This document shows positions 1 to 8,721 of a DNA stretch of 64,000 bases, in pieces. The DNA comes from Rheinheimera hassiensis (GTDB taxonomy: Bacteria; Pseudomonadota; Gammaproteobacteria; Enterobacterales; Alteromonadaceae): the NCBI RefSeq assembly GCF_022436675.1, contig NZ_JAKUJZ010000001.1, positions 310,001 through 374,000 of the forward strand, in the 5' to 3' direction. Position 1 is the first letter of the stretch; every line of letters starts with the position of its first letter. A program made the translations under genes and the position numbers. Below the pieces are notes generated by a model. It saw only the letters and a list, made by a program, of their open reading frames with translations, was not told the origin of the DNA and did no database searches.

Positions 1-2
1 TG

Positions 3-2918
3 CAACGCGACTACCAGCAACACAAGCTGCAACTTGAGCAACAACCGGTACGCCAGCTCAACCAGTGGTTTGAACAGGTAGAACAATCACTCGCCCCGCC
101 ACTGGATGAAAAAGATGTGGTGCTGTATTTGTTGTCTTATGGCCAGGCCGGGCTGCAACTTAGCCCGCGCCGGGTGCGCGAAAGCAAAAAAGGCGGTTAT
201 ACCAAAGGCGTTGCCATTGGCAAATACGATTTAGTGGCCCCCGGCATACCGCACTGGATTGATGAGCAGGATTACCGCCTGCTCAGTTATTTCCGTGCCC
301 AAAGCCTGCGCGATTTACCGCTGCTGGAAGGTGACTGGGGCTATCAGTTGTTGCAACAATTACTGGGCAGTGGCCGCTGTTTTTTCTCTGAAGCGCGCTA
401 CGCGGTGCAGCAAGGGCCGAAACGTGCTCTGTCCTTTACCTGGCAGGATACCGCAGCAGGCCAGCAACTGGGCTGGCAACTGGACGACGATGACCGCGAC
501 TTCGAACTGGTATATACCGATCCGCCCTGTTACCTGGACACCAGTTACTACCAGATAGGCGAACTGGACACCGCTCTTAGCAGTGCGCAGTTAAAGCTAT
601 TAAACAAAATGCCGCCGATACCGCAGCAGGCACTGGCGCCCAGCATCAGCCGCTTGCAGCAACTGTTTAACCAAACCAGCCTGCCATTACCCAGCGCCGC
701 CGGGCTAAAGCAAATCAGCAGCACGCCACGGCCGGTATTACAGCTAAAAATGCTGCCACACAAAGCTAAAGGCCGCAGTGAACCCACTGCTGTGCTGCAG
801 TTTCAGTATGCCAGCTACCTGCTGCCGCTTAATCTGACACAAGCACAAACTGAGCTGGTGCAGGACAACACCACCGTTTTTATAAAACGCCACCGGGCGA
901 CAGAAACCAGCGCGCTGGAGCAATTGTTACAGCTTGAACTGCTGCAATTGCCGGCATTGCCGCCACCTTATGCCGAACAAAGTGCGTTTGGCGTTGGTGA
1001 AGGGCCAGACAACCCATTACTGTGGCAACCCTTGCTGGACGCCCTGCCGCAGTTGGAACAACAAGGCTGGCATATCGCCCGCGATGATAATTTTAATCTG
1101 GATATATTGAGCGACGCACCTTATCTGCAGGTGCAGGACAACGCTGTAGGTGGCTTTGCTTTGGCCATACAGGTTGATATAGATGGCACCCAGGTGCCGC
1201 TGTTGCCGCTGATCAGCCAGTGGCTGCGCCAGCACGGCCTGCCCGACGCCGGTAAGCCAATCTGGTTGTCATTACCGCAAGGTAAGCTGGCCTTACCGCT
1301 GGCGCTGATCCAGCCGTTTATCGACACCATTATTGAACTGCTAAATCCGAACAAGCCGCAGTTCAGCCTCGATTTACCGGCATTTAAAGCCGCATTATTA
1401 CCGCCAGAAACTGCCAAAGATATCCAGTTTTTAAATGCGCAGCGTGTACAGCGTTTAAGCAACCTGCTGCATAATTTTAATGGTATTACGCCGTGCGACG
1501 TACCGCAGGGCCTGCAAGCATCACTACGTGATTACCAGTTGCAGGGTTTAAGCTGGCTGAGCTTTTTACGCGAGTTTGGCTTAGGCGGCATTTTGGCCGA
1601 CGATATGGGCCTGGGTAAAACACTGCAAACCCTAAGCCTGTTACTACTGCAAAAGCAGCGCGGCGAGCTGCAAAACCCGGCACTGATTATCTGCCCTACC
1701 AGTGTCTTGGGTAACTGGCTGGCCGAAGCTGAGCGGTTTACGCCACAGCTGCGGGTATTACAGGTTCATGGCAACAAACGCCAGCCGCTGTTTAACGAAC
1801 TGGCCAATTATGATCTGATCGTAACCAGCTATCCGCTGGTGGTGCGTGATCATAAGTATTATCAGAATCAGCCGCTTAGCGCTGTTATTCTGGACGAAGC
1901 CCAGCATATTAAAAATGCCGGCAGCCTGGCGGCCAAAGCTGTGCGCTTATTAAAAGCTGACTTTAAACTGGCACTGTCGGGCACCCCGCTGGAAAACCAC
2001 TTAGGCGAGTTAAAATCGATTTTTGATTTTGTGCTGCCGGGCCTGCTGGGTAATGACGCCCACTTTAACCAGGTATACCGCAAACCGATTGAAAAACACG
2101 GCGATGCAGAGCGCGCCCATGCATTAAAGGCCCGTATCGCGCCCTTTATGCTGCGCCGCACCAAGGCTCAGGTAGCCAGCGAGTTACCAGACAAAACCGA
2201 GATAGTGCAACTGCTGGAATTAGAAAGCGACCAGCGCAACCTGTACGAAAGTATCCGCCTGGTAATGGAAACCAAAGTACGCGAATTATTTGTGCAAAAA
2301 GGCGTGGCCGCCAGCCAGATCCAGTTTTTAGATGCACTGTTAAAGCTGCGCCAGGCCTGTTGCGACGCCCGGCTGGTGCCGGTTGAGCATGCCCGCTCGG
2401 TGCAAAGCAATGCCAAGTTACAATGGCTGCGCGACACCCTGCCGGAAATGCTGGAAGAGGGCCGCAATATTTTACTCTTCAGCCAGTTTGCCAGCATGCT
2501 GACACTGATAGAAGATGAGCTAAACGCACTGGGCATCAGCTACAGCAAACTCACCGGCCAGACCAAACACCGCCAGCAACAGATTGATGCCTTTCAAAGT
2601 GGTGAAACCCGGGTATTTTTGATCAGTTTAAAAGCCGGCGGCACCGGTTTAAACCTTACCGCCGCCGATACCGTAATTCACTACGATCCGTGGTGGAACC
2701 CGGCCGCAGAAGCGCAGGCTACCGACCGCGCCCACCGCATCGGCCAGAAAAAAGCGGTATTTGTTTATAAGCTTATCGCCAGCAATACGGTGGAGCAAAA
2801 AGTACAACTGCTGCAGCAGCACAAACGCCAGCTGGCCGACCAGCTGTTTGCCGGCGGCCAGGGCCAGCCATGGCAAGGCAAAGCCGAAGATTTACTGGCG
2901 TTATTCAGTGCTGACTAA
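3..2918 (+). CDS. SNF2-family DEAD/DEAH helicase, 5' end cut by window edge
   Basis: C-terminal part of a SNF2/Swi2 DNA-dependent ATPase of the bacterial HepA/RapA-like class. The frame is open from base 3, so the GTG at 117 is not the true start and the N-terminus (often a SWIM zinc finger in this family) lies outside the window. Seen in order: a long variable region, then Walker A DDMGLGKT near base 1600, CPTSVLGNW, the DEAQ box near 1895, SGTPLENHLGEL, and the C-terminal helicase half with LLFSQFASML, SLKAGGTGLNL, HYDPWWNPAAE and DRAHRIGQ. All motifs needed for ATP-driven movement on DNA are intact. Such proteins remodel protein-DNA complexes; the specific target here is unknown. It converges on the amylase gene with 11 bases between stop codons. 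Confidence 0.93.
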   Translation, partial: QRDYQQHKLQLEQQPVRQLNQWFEQVEQSLAPPLDEKDVVLYLLSYGQAGLQLSPRRVRESKKGGYTKGVAIGKYDLVAPGIPHWIDEQDYRLLSYFRAQSLRDLPLLEGDWGYQLLQQLLGSGRCFFSEARYAVQQGPKRALSFTWQDTAAGQQLGWQLDDDDRDFELVYTDPPCYLDTSYYQIGELDTALSSAQLKLLNKMPPIPQQALAPSISRLQQLFNQTSLPLPSAAGLKQISSTPRPVLQLKMLPHKAKGRSEPTAVLQFQYASYLLPLNLTQAQTELVQDNTTVFIKRHRATETSALEQLLQLELLQLPALPPPYAEQSAFGVGEGPDNPLLWQPLLDALPQLEQQGWHIARDDNFNLDILSDAPYLQVQDNAVGGFALAIQVDIDGTQVPLLPLISQWLRQHGLPDAGKPIWLSLPQGKLALPLALIQPFIDTIIELLNPNKPQFSLDLPAFKAALLPPETAKDIQFLNAQRVQRLSNLLHNFNGITPCDVPQGLQASLRDYQLQGLSWLSFLREFGLGGILADDMGLGKTLQTLSLLLLQKQRGELQNPALIICPTSVLGNWLAEAERFTPQLRVLQVHGNKRQPLFNELANYDLIVTSYPLVVRDHKYYQNQPLSAVILDEAQHIKNAGSLAAKAVRLLKADFKLALSGTPLENHLGELKSIFDFVLPGLLGNDAHFNQVYRKPIEKHGDAERAHALKARIAPFMLRRTKAQVASELPDKTEIVQLLELESDQRNLYESIRLVMETKVRELFVQKGVAASQIQFLDALLKLRQACCDARLVPVEHARSVQSNAKLQWLRDTLPEMLEEGRNILLFSQFASMLTLIEDELNALGISYSKLTGQTKHRQQQIDAFQSGETRVFLISLKAGGTGLNLTAADTVIHYDPWWNPAAEAQATDRAHRIGQKKAVFVYKLIASNTVEQKVQLLQQHKRQLADQLFAGGQGQPWQGKAEDLLALFSAD

Positions 2919-2935
2919 GCACAAACCACTTAGTC
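2913..2935. terminator. Small hairpin containing both convergent stop codons
   Basis: GACTAAG at 2913-2919 and CTTAGTC at 2929-2935 form a perfect 7-bp stem with a 9-base loop. The stem holds the TAA of the helicase and the stop codon of the amylase on the other strand. There is no T-run on either side, so it may act as an mRNA 3' end or processing hairpin and not as a full intrinsic terminator. Confidence 0.35.
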
Positions 2936-4354
2936 GGCGTACCACATTCTGGCCTGGCGTGCAGGAATGCTGAAGTTGTAGCTGCCACCATTGATATACA
3001 CCAGATTGCCGCCGCTTAGCACATCGCGGTAATTGCGATACCAGTAAAAACGGCCGTTGGTATTAATGTTAAAGCTCTGGTTGCTGCTGCATTTATTAAT
3101 GCCCACCACCCCTTCCTGGCCACGGCGGAACAAAATGGCGCAATCATTCCAGGCCAGCATTTCCATGCCCTGCCCCTGCATACGGTTATGGAAATTCAGC
3201 ATTTTGCCAATATGATCGGCTTTATAGGCATTGACCCAGCGGTTGTTATCAGTACCGGTGCTGTCACTGAATATCAGCGGTTTACCGCCATCACGGCCCA
3301 TAATGTAGGCATAGGCCAGATACTCGTCGGTAGCATCCATAATCAGATAGCGAAAGCCGTCATTGGTAGGAATATCATGCGTAATCGTAAAGGTTACCGC
3401 CCGGCTGTTTTGCAGCGCCTGGCCATTAGATAACGGGTTAACCAGCTGGCTTAAGCTACCGCCAAAGCCAAAGGCGCTGCGAATCGCGCTAAACAGCGGA
3501 AAATCGTAGGCTTTATGGTCGGTATAGGCCAGATAAGGCGATAAAAAGCTGTCATATTCGTTATTACCGGCGCCACCACTGGTAATAATTTCACCAAATA
3601 CGTACATGCCGTTTTTAATGCTGCTGGTGAAAATTTCATTAATATGCCAAATAGTCATATGCTTGGCCGCATCAACCCGAAAGCCTTTTACGCCTAAGTC
3701 TTTCAGTGCTGTTAAGTAGTTACGCTGTTGCTGTACCACCCAGCTGTTGGGGTTTAAATCCGGCAAACCGGCATCACCCGCGCCGCCACACAGCCGCCAG
3801 TTTTGTACCTGCCATACATCGTTATAGTTGCTGATACAGTTGGCCGGGTTAAAGTCGCTGGCGCCAAACAAGCCCTGGGTTAAATTGCCAAATAAACGCT
3901 GGTTATTCCAGTAACTGCTGTTACTGCCATAGCTATTTACTGCTGCCTGGCCGGGGAAATCGGTCGCGCCGTTACGCTCATTTGCCATATGGTTTAATAC
4001 TATATCGGCGTATACATCAACTTTATGCGCCGGGTTGGCGTCGTTCAGGGCATTGATCATATTTACAAACGACTGTTTGTTACCTTTGCAGTGGTCAATT
4101 ACGCGGATATCCTGCGGCTGATAACGCTGCCACCAGGCACAGTTACCCGCATTCGATTTTAGCGGCGGTGCCACTAATACCGCTTTGTAACCCAGATTTT
4201 TAATTTCAGTCGCTTTAGCGGCAATCTCGTCATAATGCCAGTCAAACGCATGTAAAATCGCATCGGCAACGGCGGCCGACGAAAATACGCCTGAACTCAC
4301 AACTAATGTCAGCCACAATAGCTGACGCTTTAACATGGTACTGATTACTTGCAT
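2930..4354 (-). CDS. Secreted alpha-amylase (GH13)
   Basis: Hydrolyses internal alpha-1,4 bonds of starch or glycogen outside the cytoplasm. A hydrophobic signal peptide (about residues 8-31, ending AAVADA) is followed by a GH13 barrel. Conserved regions are visible: DIVLNHMANE (N121, H122), GFRVDAAKHM with nucleophile D228, VFGEIIT with acid/base E255, and TITHDIPTND with the transition-state aspartate D327. The length of 474 aa suits a compact bacterial amylase without a separate starch-binding domain. The first ATG (4354) is preferred because AAAGGA lies about 8 bases upstream; the internal ATG six codons later has no comparable site. No other maltose or starch genes are adjacent, so it probably works as a single-gene unit. 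Confidence 0.93.
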   Translation of the reverse strand: MQVISTMLKRQLLWLTLVVSSGVFSSAAVADAILHAFDWHYDEIAAKATEIKNLGYKAVLVAPPLKSNAGNCAWWQRYQPQDIRVIDHCKGNKQSFVNMINALNDANPAHKVDVYADIVLNHMANERNGATDFPGQAAVNSYGSNSSYWNNQRLFGNLTQGLFGASDFNPANCISNYNDVWQVQNWRLCGGAGDAGLPDLNPNSWVVQQQRNYLTALKDLGVKGFRVDAAKHMTIWHINEIFTSSIKNGMYVFGEIITSGGAGNNEYDSFLSPYLAYTDHKAYDFPLFSAIRSAFGFGGSLSQLVNPLSNGQALQNSRAVTFTITHDIPTNDGFRYLIMDATDEYLAYAYIMGRDGGKPLIFSDSTGTDNNRWVNAYKADHIGKMLNFHNRMQGQGMEMLAWNDCAILFRRGQEGVVGINKCSSNQSFNINTNGRFYWYRNYRDVLSGGNLVYINGGSYNFSIPARQARMWYAD

Positions 4355-4623
4355 TGGTCTATCCTTTATTTTTCATTGGTTTATGCAAGCCATCCGTGAG
4401 TGGGTAGCAGTGTGGTTAAGCCCACACCACTAAGTGTTATTGACAACAAGCTCCGTTAACACACCGCGAGCCTACGCCTTTAACTGCAAAATTTATTGCC
4501 TATATACGCCAATTTCACAACTTAGCTACATTGGGAACAAAGTGTCTCATTGACCCGCTGCCATGCCGGATTTAGGCTTAGCAACACCTGAGTTCACACC
4601 AGACAACAGCAGGCAGAACAACA

Positions 4624-5124
4624 ATGAAAAACCTGACCGAACATTTAAGCCAGTACGCTTTGTACCACCGCGATGAGCGCAATATTCTTACCCACTACGC
4701 CGGCATACCACTGATAGTGGTGGCCGTATTTGCCTTGCTGTACTGGCCGTTATTTACGCTGGCAGGCATTGTTGTTACACCGGCACTATTGTTGTTTATT
4801 GGCAGTATGGCGTTTTACCTGCGGCTGGACTTGCGCTTTGGCCTGGTTATGTTTGTTTTTAGCGGTATTAGCCTGCTTCTGGCAGAAAAACTGGCCGCCT
4901 TACCCTTCGGGCTTTGGCTTGGCAGTGCAATCGCCCTCTTTGTTGTCGGTTGGGTGCTGCAGTTTATTGGCCATTATTACGAAGGCAAAAAACCGGCCTT
5001 TGTCGATGACTTAACAGGCTTACTGATTGGCCCGTTATTTATTATGGCCGAACTGGGTTTTAAACTTGGCCTGCGCAAACCGCTGCAGCACCGCATCGAG
5101 CAAATTGCTGGTAAGACGCATTAA
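4624..5124 (+). CDS. DUF962 / Mpo1-like membrane protein
   Basis: A 166-aa integral membrane protein with about four hydrophobic segments. The N-terminal YHRDERNILTHYAGIPL and the C-terminal GHYYEGKKPAFVDDL are the hallmark blocks of the DUF962 family (YGL010w/Mpo1). The yeast member is a dioxygenase in fatty-acid alpha-oxidation; the conserved histidines in these two blocks (THYAG, GHYYE) are the expected metal ligands. Whether the bacterial protein performs the same reaction is an inference. It is divergent from the amylase gene, with a 269-base intergenic space, and precedes endA on the same strand by 118 bases, so it probably has its own promoter. Confidence 0.85.
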   Translation: MKNLTEHLSQYALYHRDERNILTHYAGIPLIVVAVFALLYWPLFTLAGIVVTPALLLFIGSMAFYLRLDLRFGLVMFVFSGISLLLAEKLAALPFGLWLGSAIALFVVGWVLQFIGHYYEGKKPAFVDDLTGLLIGPLFIMAELGFKLGLRKPLQHRIEQIAGKTH

Positions 5125-5242
5125 GTCAGTTGCTGTTCAGCGCGGCTGATTAAGCTGAGCAGCAAAAAAATAAATTGTCGTAGCAGGGCGAGCTCTGCGT
5201 CAACAGCTGCATGGCTGTTCTCACTGAAGTAAGTGGTAGTGA

Positions 5243-5983
5243 ATGAAGTTTTTATCCTTTTGTACCGGCAGCTTTTTGCTGCTGTTTTCTGTATTTGCTT
5301 TAGCCGCCCCCGCCAATTTTGATCAGGCCAAACGTTTAGCCCAGCGCATTCACGCGCCGGAGGCGAAAAGCTTTTATTGCGACTGCGACATTAGCTGGCA
5401 AGGCAAAAAAGGCATACCCGATTTAGCCGGTTGTGGTTATCAGGTGCGTAAAAACGGCTCGCGTGCCAGCCGGATAGAGTGGGAGCACGTTATGCCGGCG
5501 CATCACTTTGGCCACCAGCGCCAGTGCTGGCAAGATGGCGGCCGGAAAAACTGCGTAAAAACCGACAGCGTATTTCGCGCCATGGAAGCCGATTTATACA
5601 ACCTGGTACCGGCCATTGGCGAGGTAAACGGCGATCGCAGCAATTACCGATTTGGCGTATTACCCTCCACTCCGGCAAAGCACGGCGCCTGCCCGGTTAA
5701 GGTAGATTTTAAACAACAGGTATTCGAACCCGCTCCGCCGGTGCGTGGTGATATAGCGCGTATTTACTTTTATATGGCCGACAAATACAACCTAAACCTG
5801 TCCCGCGCCCAGCAACAGCTGTTTATTGCCTGGCACAAGCAAGACCCGGTAACGCCGCAAGAAATTGAGCTAAACCATCGCATCCAGCAACACATGGGCC
5901 ACGATAACCCCTTTGTCAGCGGCCAGCGCGAGTGGAACTTGGGCTATAAGCCAACAGGTTATGGTTTGAAAGTCAGCCGGTAA
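5243..5983 (+). CDS. endA: Endonuclease I (periplasmic or extracellular DNase)
   Basis: Non-specific DNase of the EndA/Vvn/Dns family, exported to the periplasm or outside. The signal peptide covers about residues 1-21 ([10 protein letters not shown]). The family core is present: FYCDCDI, then [14 protein letters not shown] with the catalytic histidine, and [22 protein letters not shown] with the metal-binding asparagine region. Several paired cysteines (YCDCD, CGYQV, RQCWQ, KNCVK) fit the disulfide-rich Vibrio/Aeromonas type. At 246 aa it is full length. A second, decayed copy of its last quarter sits at 6713-6908, downstream of the next gene. Confidence 0.95.
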   Translation: MKFLSFCTGSFLLLFSVFALAAPANFDQAKRLAQRIHAPEAKSFYCDCDISWQGKKGIPDLAGCGYQVRKNGSRASRIEWEHVMPAHHFGHQRQCWQDGGRKNCVKTDSVFRAMEADLYNLVPAIGEVNGDRSNYRFGVLPSTPAKHGACPVKVDFKQQVFEPAPPVRGDIARIYFYMADKYNLNLSRAQQQLFIAWHKQDPVTPQEIELNHRIQQHMGHDNPFVSGQREWNLGYKPTGYGLKVSR

Positions 5984-6098
5984 AGTGGCTGGTAACTTTT
6001 ACCAGCCGCAAGCAATAGTTACCTTGATGGTACAGCCCTGCTGTCAGCAGTTAAATTGTAACCACCTAATATAAATCATGTTTTATAAAAATTCACCG

Positions 6099-6115
6099 CT
6101 GGCACTGTCTTTGCT
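6099..6115 (+). promoter_or_regulatory. Sigma54 (RpoN) -24/-12 promoter
   Basis: C-TGGCAC at 6099-6105, five bases, then TTGCT at 6111-6115. This matches the sigma54 consensus (YTGGCAC, N5, TTGCW) at every defined position. The expected start of transcription, about 12 bases after the -12 GC, is near 6126, which leaves a 37-base leader before the ATG at 6163. An activator of the NtrC/PspF class must act here; no activator site is recognised, but the DNA just upstream is AT-rich. Confidence 0.75.
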
Positions 6116-6162
6116 CTATCTAGATGCATGAAAAAAACTACTTACCCATAAGGAAAGTTAAA

Positions 6163-6657
6163 ATGAGCGAAGTTATTACAGGTTTATTTAAAAGTTCTTC
6201 AGCTGCCAGCAATGCTATTTTTCGTTTAGAAAGTGCCGGTGTTACCCACAATGATATTTCAGTTGTTGCTAATGGTACTCACTCTAAAGAAAATTTTGCC
6301 GTAGATGAGGGTACTAAAGCCAGTGAAGGCGGAGTAATTGGTGCGGCATCAACCGGTATTGTAGCAGCGGTTATCGCTGGCATGACAGCTGTCGGCGCTG
6401 TAGCAACCGGCGGTGCTGGCCTTGTTGTAGCAGGCCCCTTAGTTGCCGCGCTTGCCGCCGGTGGTGCAGGTGCCGCGATTGGCGGTTCACTGGGTGCAAT
6501 CATCGGTGCTTTTATTCCTGAACATGAAATAAAGTACTATGAAGATGCCATTAAAGAAGGCTCTGTTCTGGTAGGTGTAAAATATACCGGCCAAAACAAA
6601 GACAAAATCAAAGACATTTTGGAACAGGCCGGTGCACAGAAAGTTGCCACAGCCTAA
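6163..6657 (+). CDS. Glycine-zipper general-stress-like membrane protein
   Basis: A 164-aa protein. The N-terminal about 50 residues (SEVITGLFKSSSAASNAIFRLESAGV) resemble the YflT/general stress protein 17M fold, in which a small alpha/beta domain recognises an ITGLF start. It is followed by a long Gly/Ala-rich hydrophobic stretch (about residues 55-120) of glycine-zipper type and a C-terminal alpha/beta tail (VLVGVKYTGQNKDKIKDIL). The start at 6163 is chosen because AGGAAAG lies 8 bases upstream and because an in-frame ATG at 6124 would sit at or before the transcription start of the sigma54 promoter. The likely role is in membrane or stress response; no enzymatic motif is seen. Confidence 0.7.
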   Translation: MSEVITGLFKSSSAASNAIFRLESAGVTHNDISVVANGTHSKENFAVDEGTKASEGGVIGAASTGIVAAVIAGMTAVGAVATGGAGLVVAGPLVAALAAGGAGAAIGGSLGAIIGAFIPEHEIKYYEDAIKEGSVLVGVKYTGQNKDKIKDILEQAGAQKVATA

Positions 6658-6665
6658 TTAAACAA

Positions 6666-6698
6666 CAACGGAAAGAGACTTCAGTTCTCTTTTCGTTG
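6666..6698 (+). terminator. Hairpin after the glycine-zipper gene
   Basis: A 13-base arm at 6666-6678 (CAACGGAAAGAGA) pairs with 6686-6698 with one G-T wobble; the loop is 7 bases. It starts nine bases after the stop codon at 6657. The downstream DNA is only mildly T-rich, so termination strength is uncertain. Confidence 0.5.
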
Positions 6699-6712
6699 TC
6701 TTCTCCTGATAC

Positions 6713-6908
6713 AAATACAACCTCAACCTGTCCCTCTCCCAGCAACAAACGTATGTCGCCTGGTACAAGCAAGACCCAGTAACACCGTAAGAAATTAAGC
6801 TAAACCAGCGCACCCAACAACATATGGGTCACGACAAACCCTTTGTTAGCGGCAAGCGAGTGGAATTTAGGCTACTGGCCAACGGGTTGTGGTTTAAAAG
6901 TCAGCCAA
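6713..6908 (+). pseudogene. Decayed second copy of the 3' end of endA
   Basis: Bases 6713-6853 align without gaps to codons 181-227 of endA (5783-5923): 119 of 141 bases agree by hand comparison. The homology continues, with a 2-base deletion, to the end of the gene (GTGG, GGCTA, CCAAC, TTTAAAAGTCAGCC). The copy carries an in-frame stop (CAA to TAA at the position of CCGCAAGAA) and the frameshift, and it has no start region. It is therefore a relic of a former tandem endA copy or of a local duplication that now flanks the glycine-zipper gene. It explains most of the gap between 6657 and 7025. Confidence 0.85.
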
Positions 6909-7024
6909 TGATAGAGATACACCATATTGACAGCACTCTGCACCGCATATAAGTTTGCCATCCACCAACACATTACCCTGGTGCTTATAAACGCCCCGCA
7001 ACGACTTAGAAAATGGACTCCTGT

Positions 7025-7630
7025 ATGCGCTACTGGCAAATCTTCGTTCTGCCCCTTGTTACTATCCTCGCCGCTTGCAGCGATAATAATGCCCGTATGT
7101 ACCAACAATTGTGCAGTGCAGAGTATCGCTATAATACCGAAGGTGCTGACGCGGCGATCGCCGCCATGCGTGAAGTTGGCAACGACCGCGAGTATGTTGT
7201 AGGCAACAATGTTGCGCGGTTTTTAATTCTGCGCGGTGCTAAAACCCAAAACACTAATGACTTTGATAAAGCTAAAGCCATACTGGACGCGATGAAGCCG
7301 ATGCCTGATGATCCAGAGCAAGTTAGCGCCCGCTACATTAGTGTGCTTCGCTTTTTGGCCACAGCTAACGGCAGCAGCAATAATGGTGCCCGCGAGGAAT
7401 TGACACAGTATTGTAGCGGGTCGGCTGAACCGGAAGCGGAGTGCCTGCACGGCAATATAATGGAGATCTTTCAGATACTCGGCACCAGCAATGGCACAAC
7501 GAATAAGTCATCTGAGGATTTGGCGAACCTCTTTAATCAAACCTATCGCGCTCAGTTTAATGACCCAAGCCTGGACGTGCTGCTGGATTATTCGCGCTCA
7601 GTAGTTACCAGTTGCGGCAGCCATGAGTAA
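7025..7630 (+). CDS. Hypothetical lipoprotein
   Basis: A 201-aa protein of unknown function. The N-terminus MRYWQIFVLPLVTILAACSDN is a typical lipoprotein signal with lipobox LAAC, so it should be anchored in the inner or outer membrane facing the periplasm. The rest is helical, with EGADAAIAAM and DFDKAKAILDAM stretches that look like degenerate tetratricopeptide-type helices; this is an impression, not a domain call. The start at 7025 is preferred to the ATG at 7013 because the lipoprotein signal then begins directly with the positive residue, and GGACTCC precedes it at a suitable distance. Three further cysteines (QYCSGS, AECLHG, TSCGS) could form a disulfide. Confidence 0.6.
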   Translation: MRYWQIFVLPLVTILAACSDNNARMYQQLCSAEYRYNTEGADAAIAAMREVGNDREYVVGNNVARFLILRGAKTQNTNDFDKAKAILDAMKPMPDDPEQVSARYISVLRFLATANGSSNNGAREELTQYCSGSAEPEAECLHGNIMEIFQILGTSNGTTNKSSEDLANLFNQTYRAQFNDPSLDVLLDYSRSVVTSCGSHE

Positions 7631-7852
7631 CGGCCTTTTCTGGCTGCGTTAGCGGCCGCTCTGCTTTTCGTCAATAAATGCAGTTAACCGGCAAAAACAT
7701 GTCGTAAATACCAGAGCTGCTTAGAAAAGCAGCTTGATTTATGCTCAGTTACACGTTTAACTAGTTTCAATTTCTTAACTTGCGGGATCTATCACGCAAC
7801 GCTCGCAGCTAGATATTTTAATAAGCTTTTATAAACCACAAGGAGAGTTCTG

Positions 7853-8074
7853 GTGAATATTAATGCCACGCTGCTCGGCGAAATTATGTTTGTATTTGTG
7901 CTCGTTATGGGCGCTTTAAGCTACTACCTTGGCCGTCGTAAAACACAAACACCAGTATTGGCTGGGCTGCTTGGGCTGGTGTTATCCATTATCCCGCCAT
8001 TTGCCCTGGTTTATCTGGTGGTGTTAGTGCTTAAGAAAGATATTAACCCCGCACCAGCAGTAGTAAATGAATAA
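7853..8074 (+). CDS. Small two-helix membrane protein
   Basis: A 73-aa protein with two hydrophobic helices (about residues 8-25 and 36-60) joined by a short positive loop (YLGRRKTQTP). It begins with GTG; AAGGAGAG lies 8 bases upstream, a strong ribosome site that supports this start. No family is recognised. It lies 34 bases before the GNAT gene, so the two may be co-transcribed. Confidence 0.55.
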   Translation: MNINATLLGEIMFVFVLVMGALSYYLGRRKTQTPVLAGLLGLVLSIIPPFALVYLVVLVLKKDINPAPAVVNE

Positions 8075-8107
8075 AGTGGCTTTATAACCAAGCCCAAGGT
8101 GCCCGCA

Positions 8108-8533
8108 GTGAAAACGCCCGGTTACATTACCGCTGACCAGCCACCCACTGCGTCTGAATATATCGCCCTGCGTTGCAACGTAGGCTGGGACAGCGTTGAG
8201 CTTAGCATTGCGCAAAACAGCCTGAATAGCTCATTGTTCAACACCACCGTGCGGCTTGATGGCCAGCTTATTGGTATGGCGCGCGTTGTGGGTGATGGCT
8301 TTATGTATTTTTATATTCAGGATGTGATTGTTGCCCCTGATTATCGGGGTAAAGGTATCGGCCATGCGATTATGACCAGAGTAGAAGCCTATTTGGCCAA
8401 AGCATACACAACCGGTGCTACCGTTGGGCTATTGGCTGCCAAAGGCAAAGAGCCATTTTACCGCCGCTACGGCTTTATTGAGCGCGACGGTATAGAACTT
8501 GGTAAGGGTATGTGCCGCTTCACTAAAAAATAG
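8108..8533 (+). CDS. GNAT-family N-acetyltransferase
   Basis: Acetyl-CoA-dependent acetyltransferase of the GNAT fold, about 141 aa. The acetyl-CoA binding block is clear: YIQDVIVAPDYRGKGIGHAIMTRV contains the Q/RxxGxG/A motif (RGKGIG), and the C-terminal FYRRYGFIER is the usual final strand. The substrate is not predictable. Two GTG codons compete; the one at 8108 has AAGG eight bases upstream and is chosen over 8099. Downstream the gene faces the lysozyme-inhibitor-like gene on the other strand. Confidence 0.85.
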   Translation: MKTPGYITADQPPTASEYIALRCNVGWDSVELSIAQNSLNSSLFNTTVRLDGQLIGMARVVGDGFMYFYIQDVIVAPDYRGKGIGHAIMTRVEAYLAKAYTTGATVGLLAAKGKEPFYRRYGFIERDGIELGKGMCRFTKK

Positions 8534-8642
8534 CCCGCATAAACCGGCATACCTTCAGGCATTATCAGGCGCCAGCAGTGGCAACCATAACACTAGCGCA
8601 CGCTCAACAAAGGCGTGTAACCGCAGCTGCGTACGTGTATTT

Positions 8643-8670
8643 GCCGCAATACGGCTTGCATTATTGCGGC
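8643..8670. terminator. Inverted repeat between convergent genes
   Basis: GCCGCAATA (8643-8651) and TATTGCGGC (8662-8670) form a perfect 9-bp stem with a 10-base loop in the gap between the GNAT gene and the convergent LprI-like gene. There is no T-run, so it is a weak candidate for a shared 3' end. Confidence 0.35.
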
Positions 8671-8721
8671 TGGCCAAAACGTCTAACTGAGCGGCGCTGG
8701 CTACGGCTGGGTAACGTAACA

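Noticed and set aside
4385-4440. GTGTGG/CCACAC inverted repeat upstream of the amylase as a specific regulator site
   Set aside because: The arms are only six bases and no matching regulator or second copy is seen, so it could be chance.
6124-6162. Upstream ATG at 6124 as the start of the glycine-zipper gene
   Set aside because: It would lie at the predicted sigma54 transcription start and has no ribosome site; AGGAAAG supports 6163.
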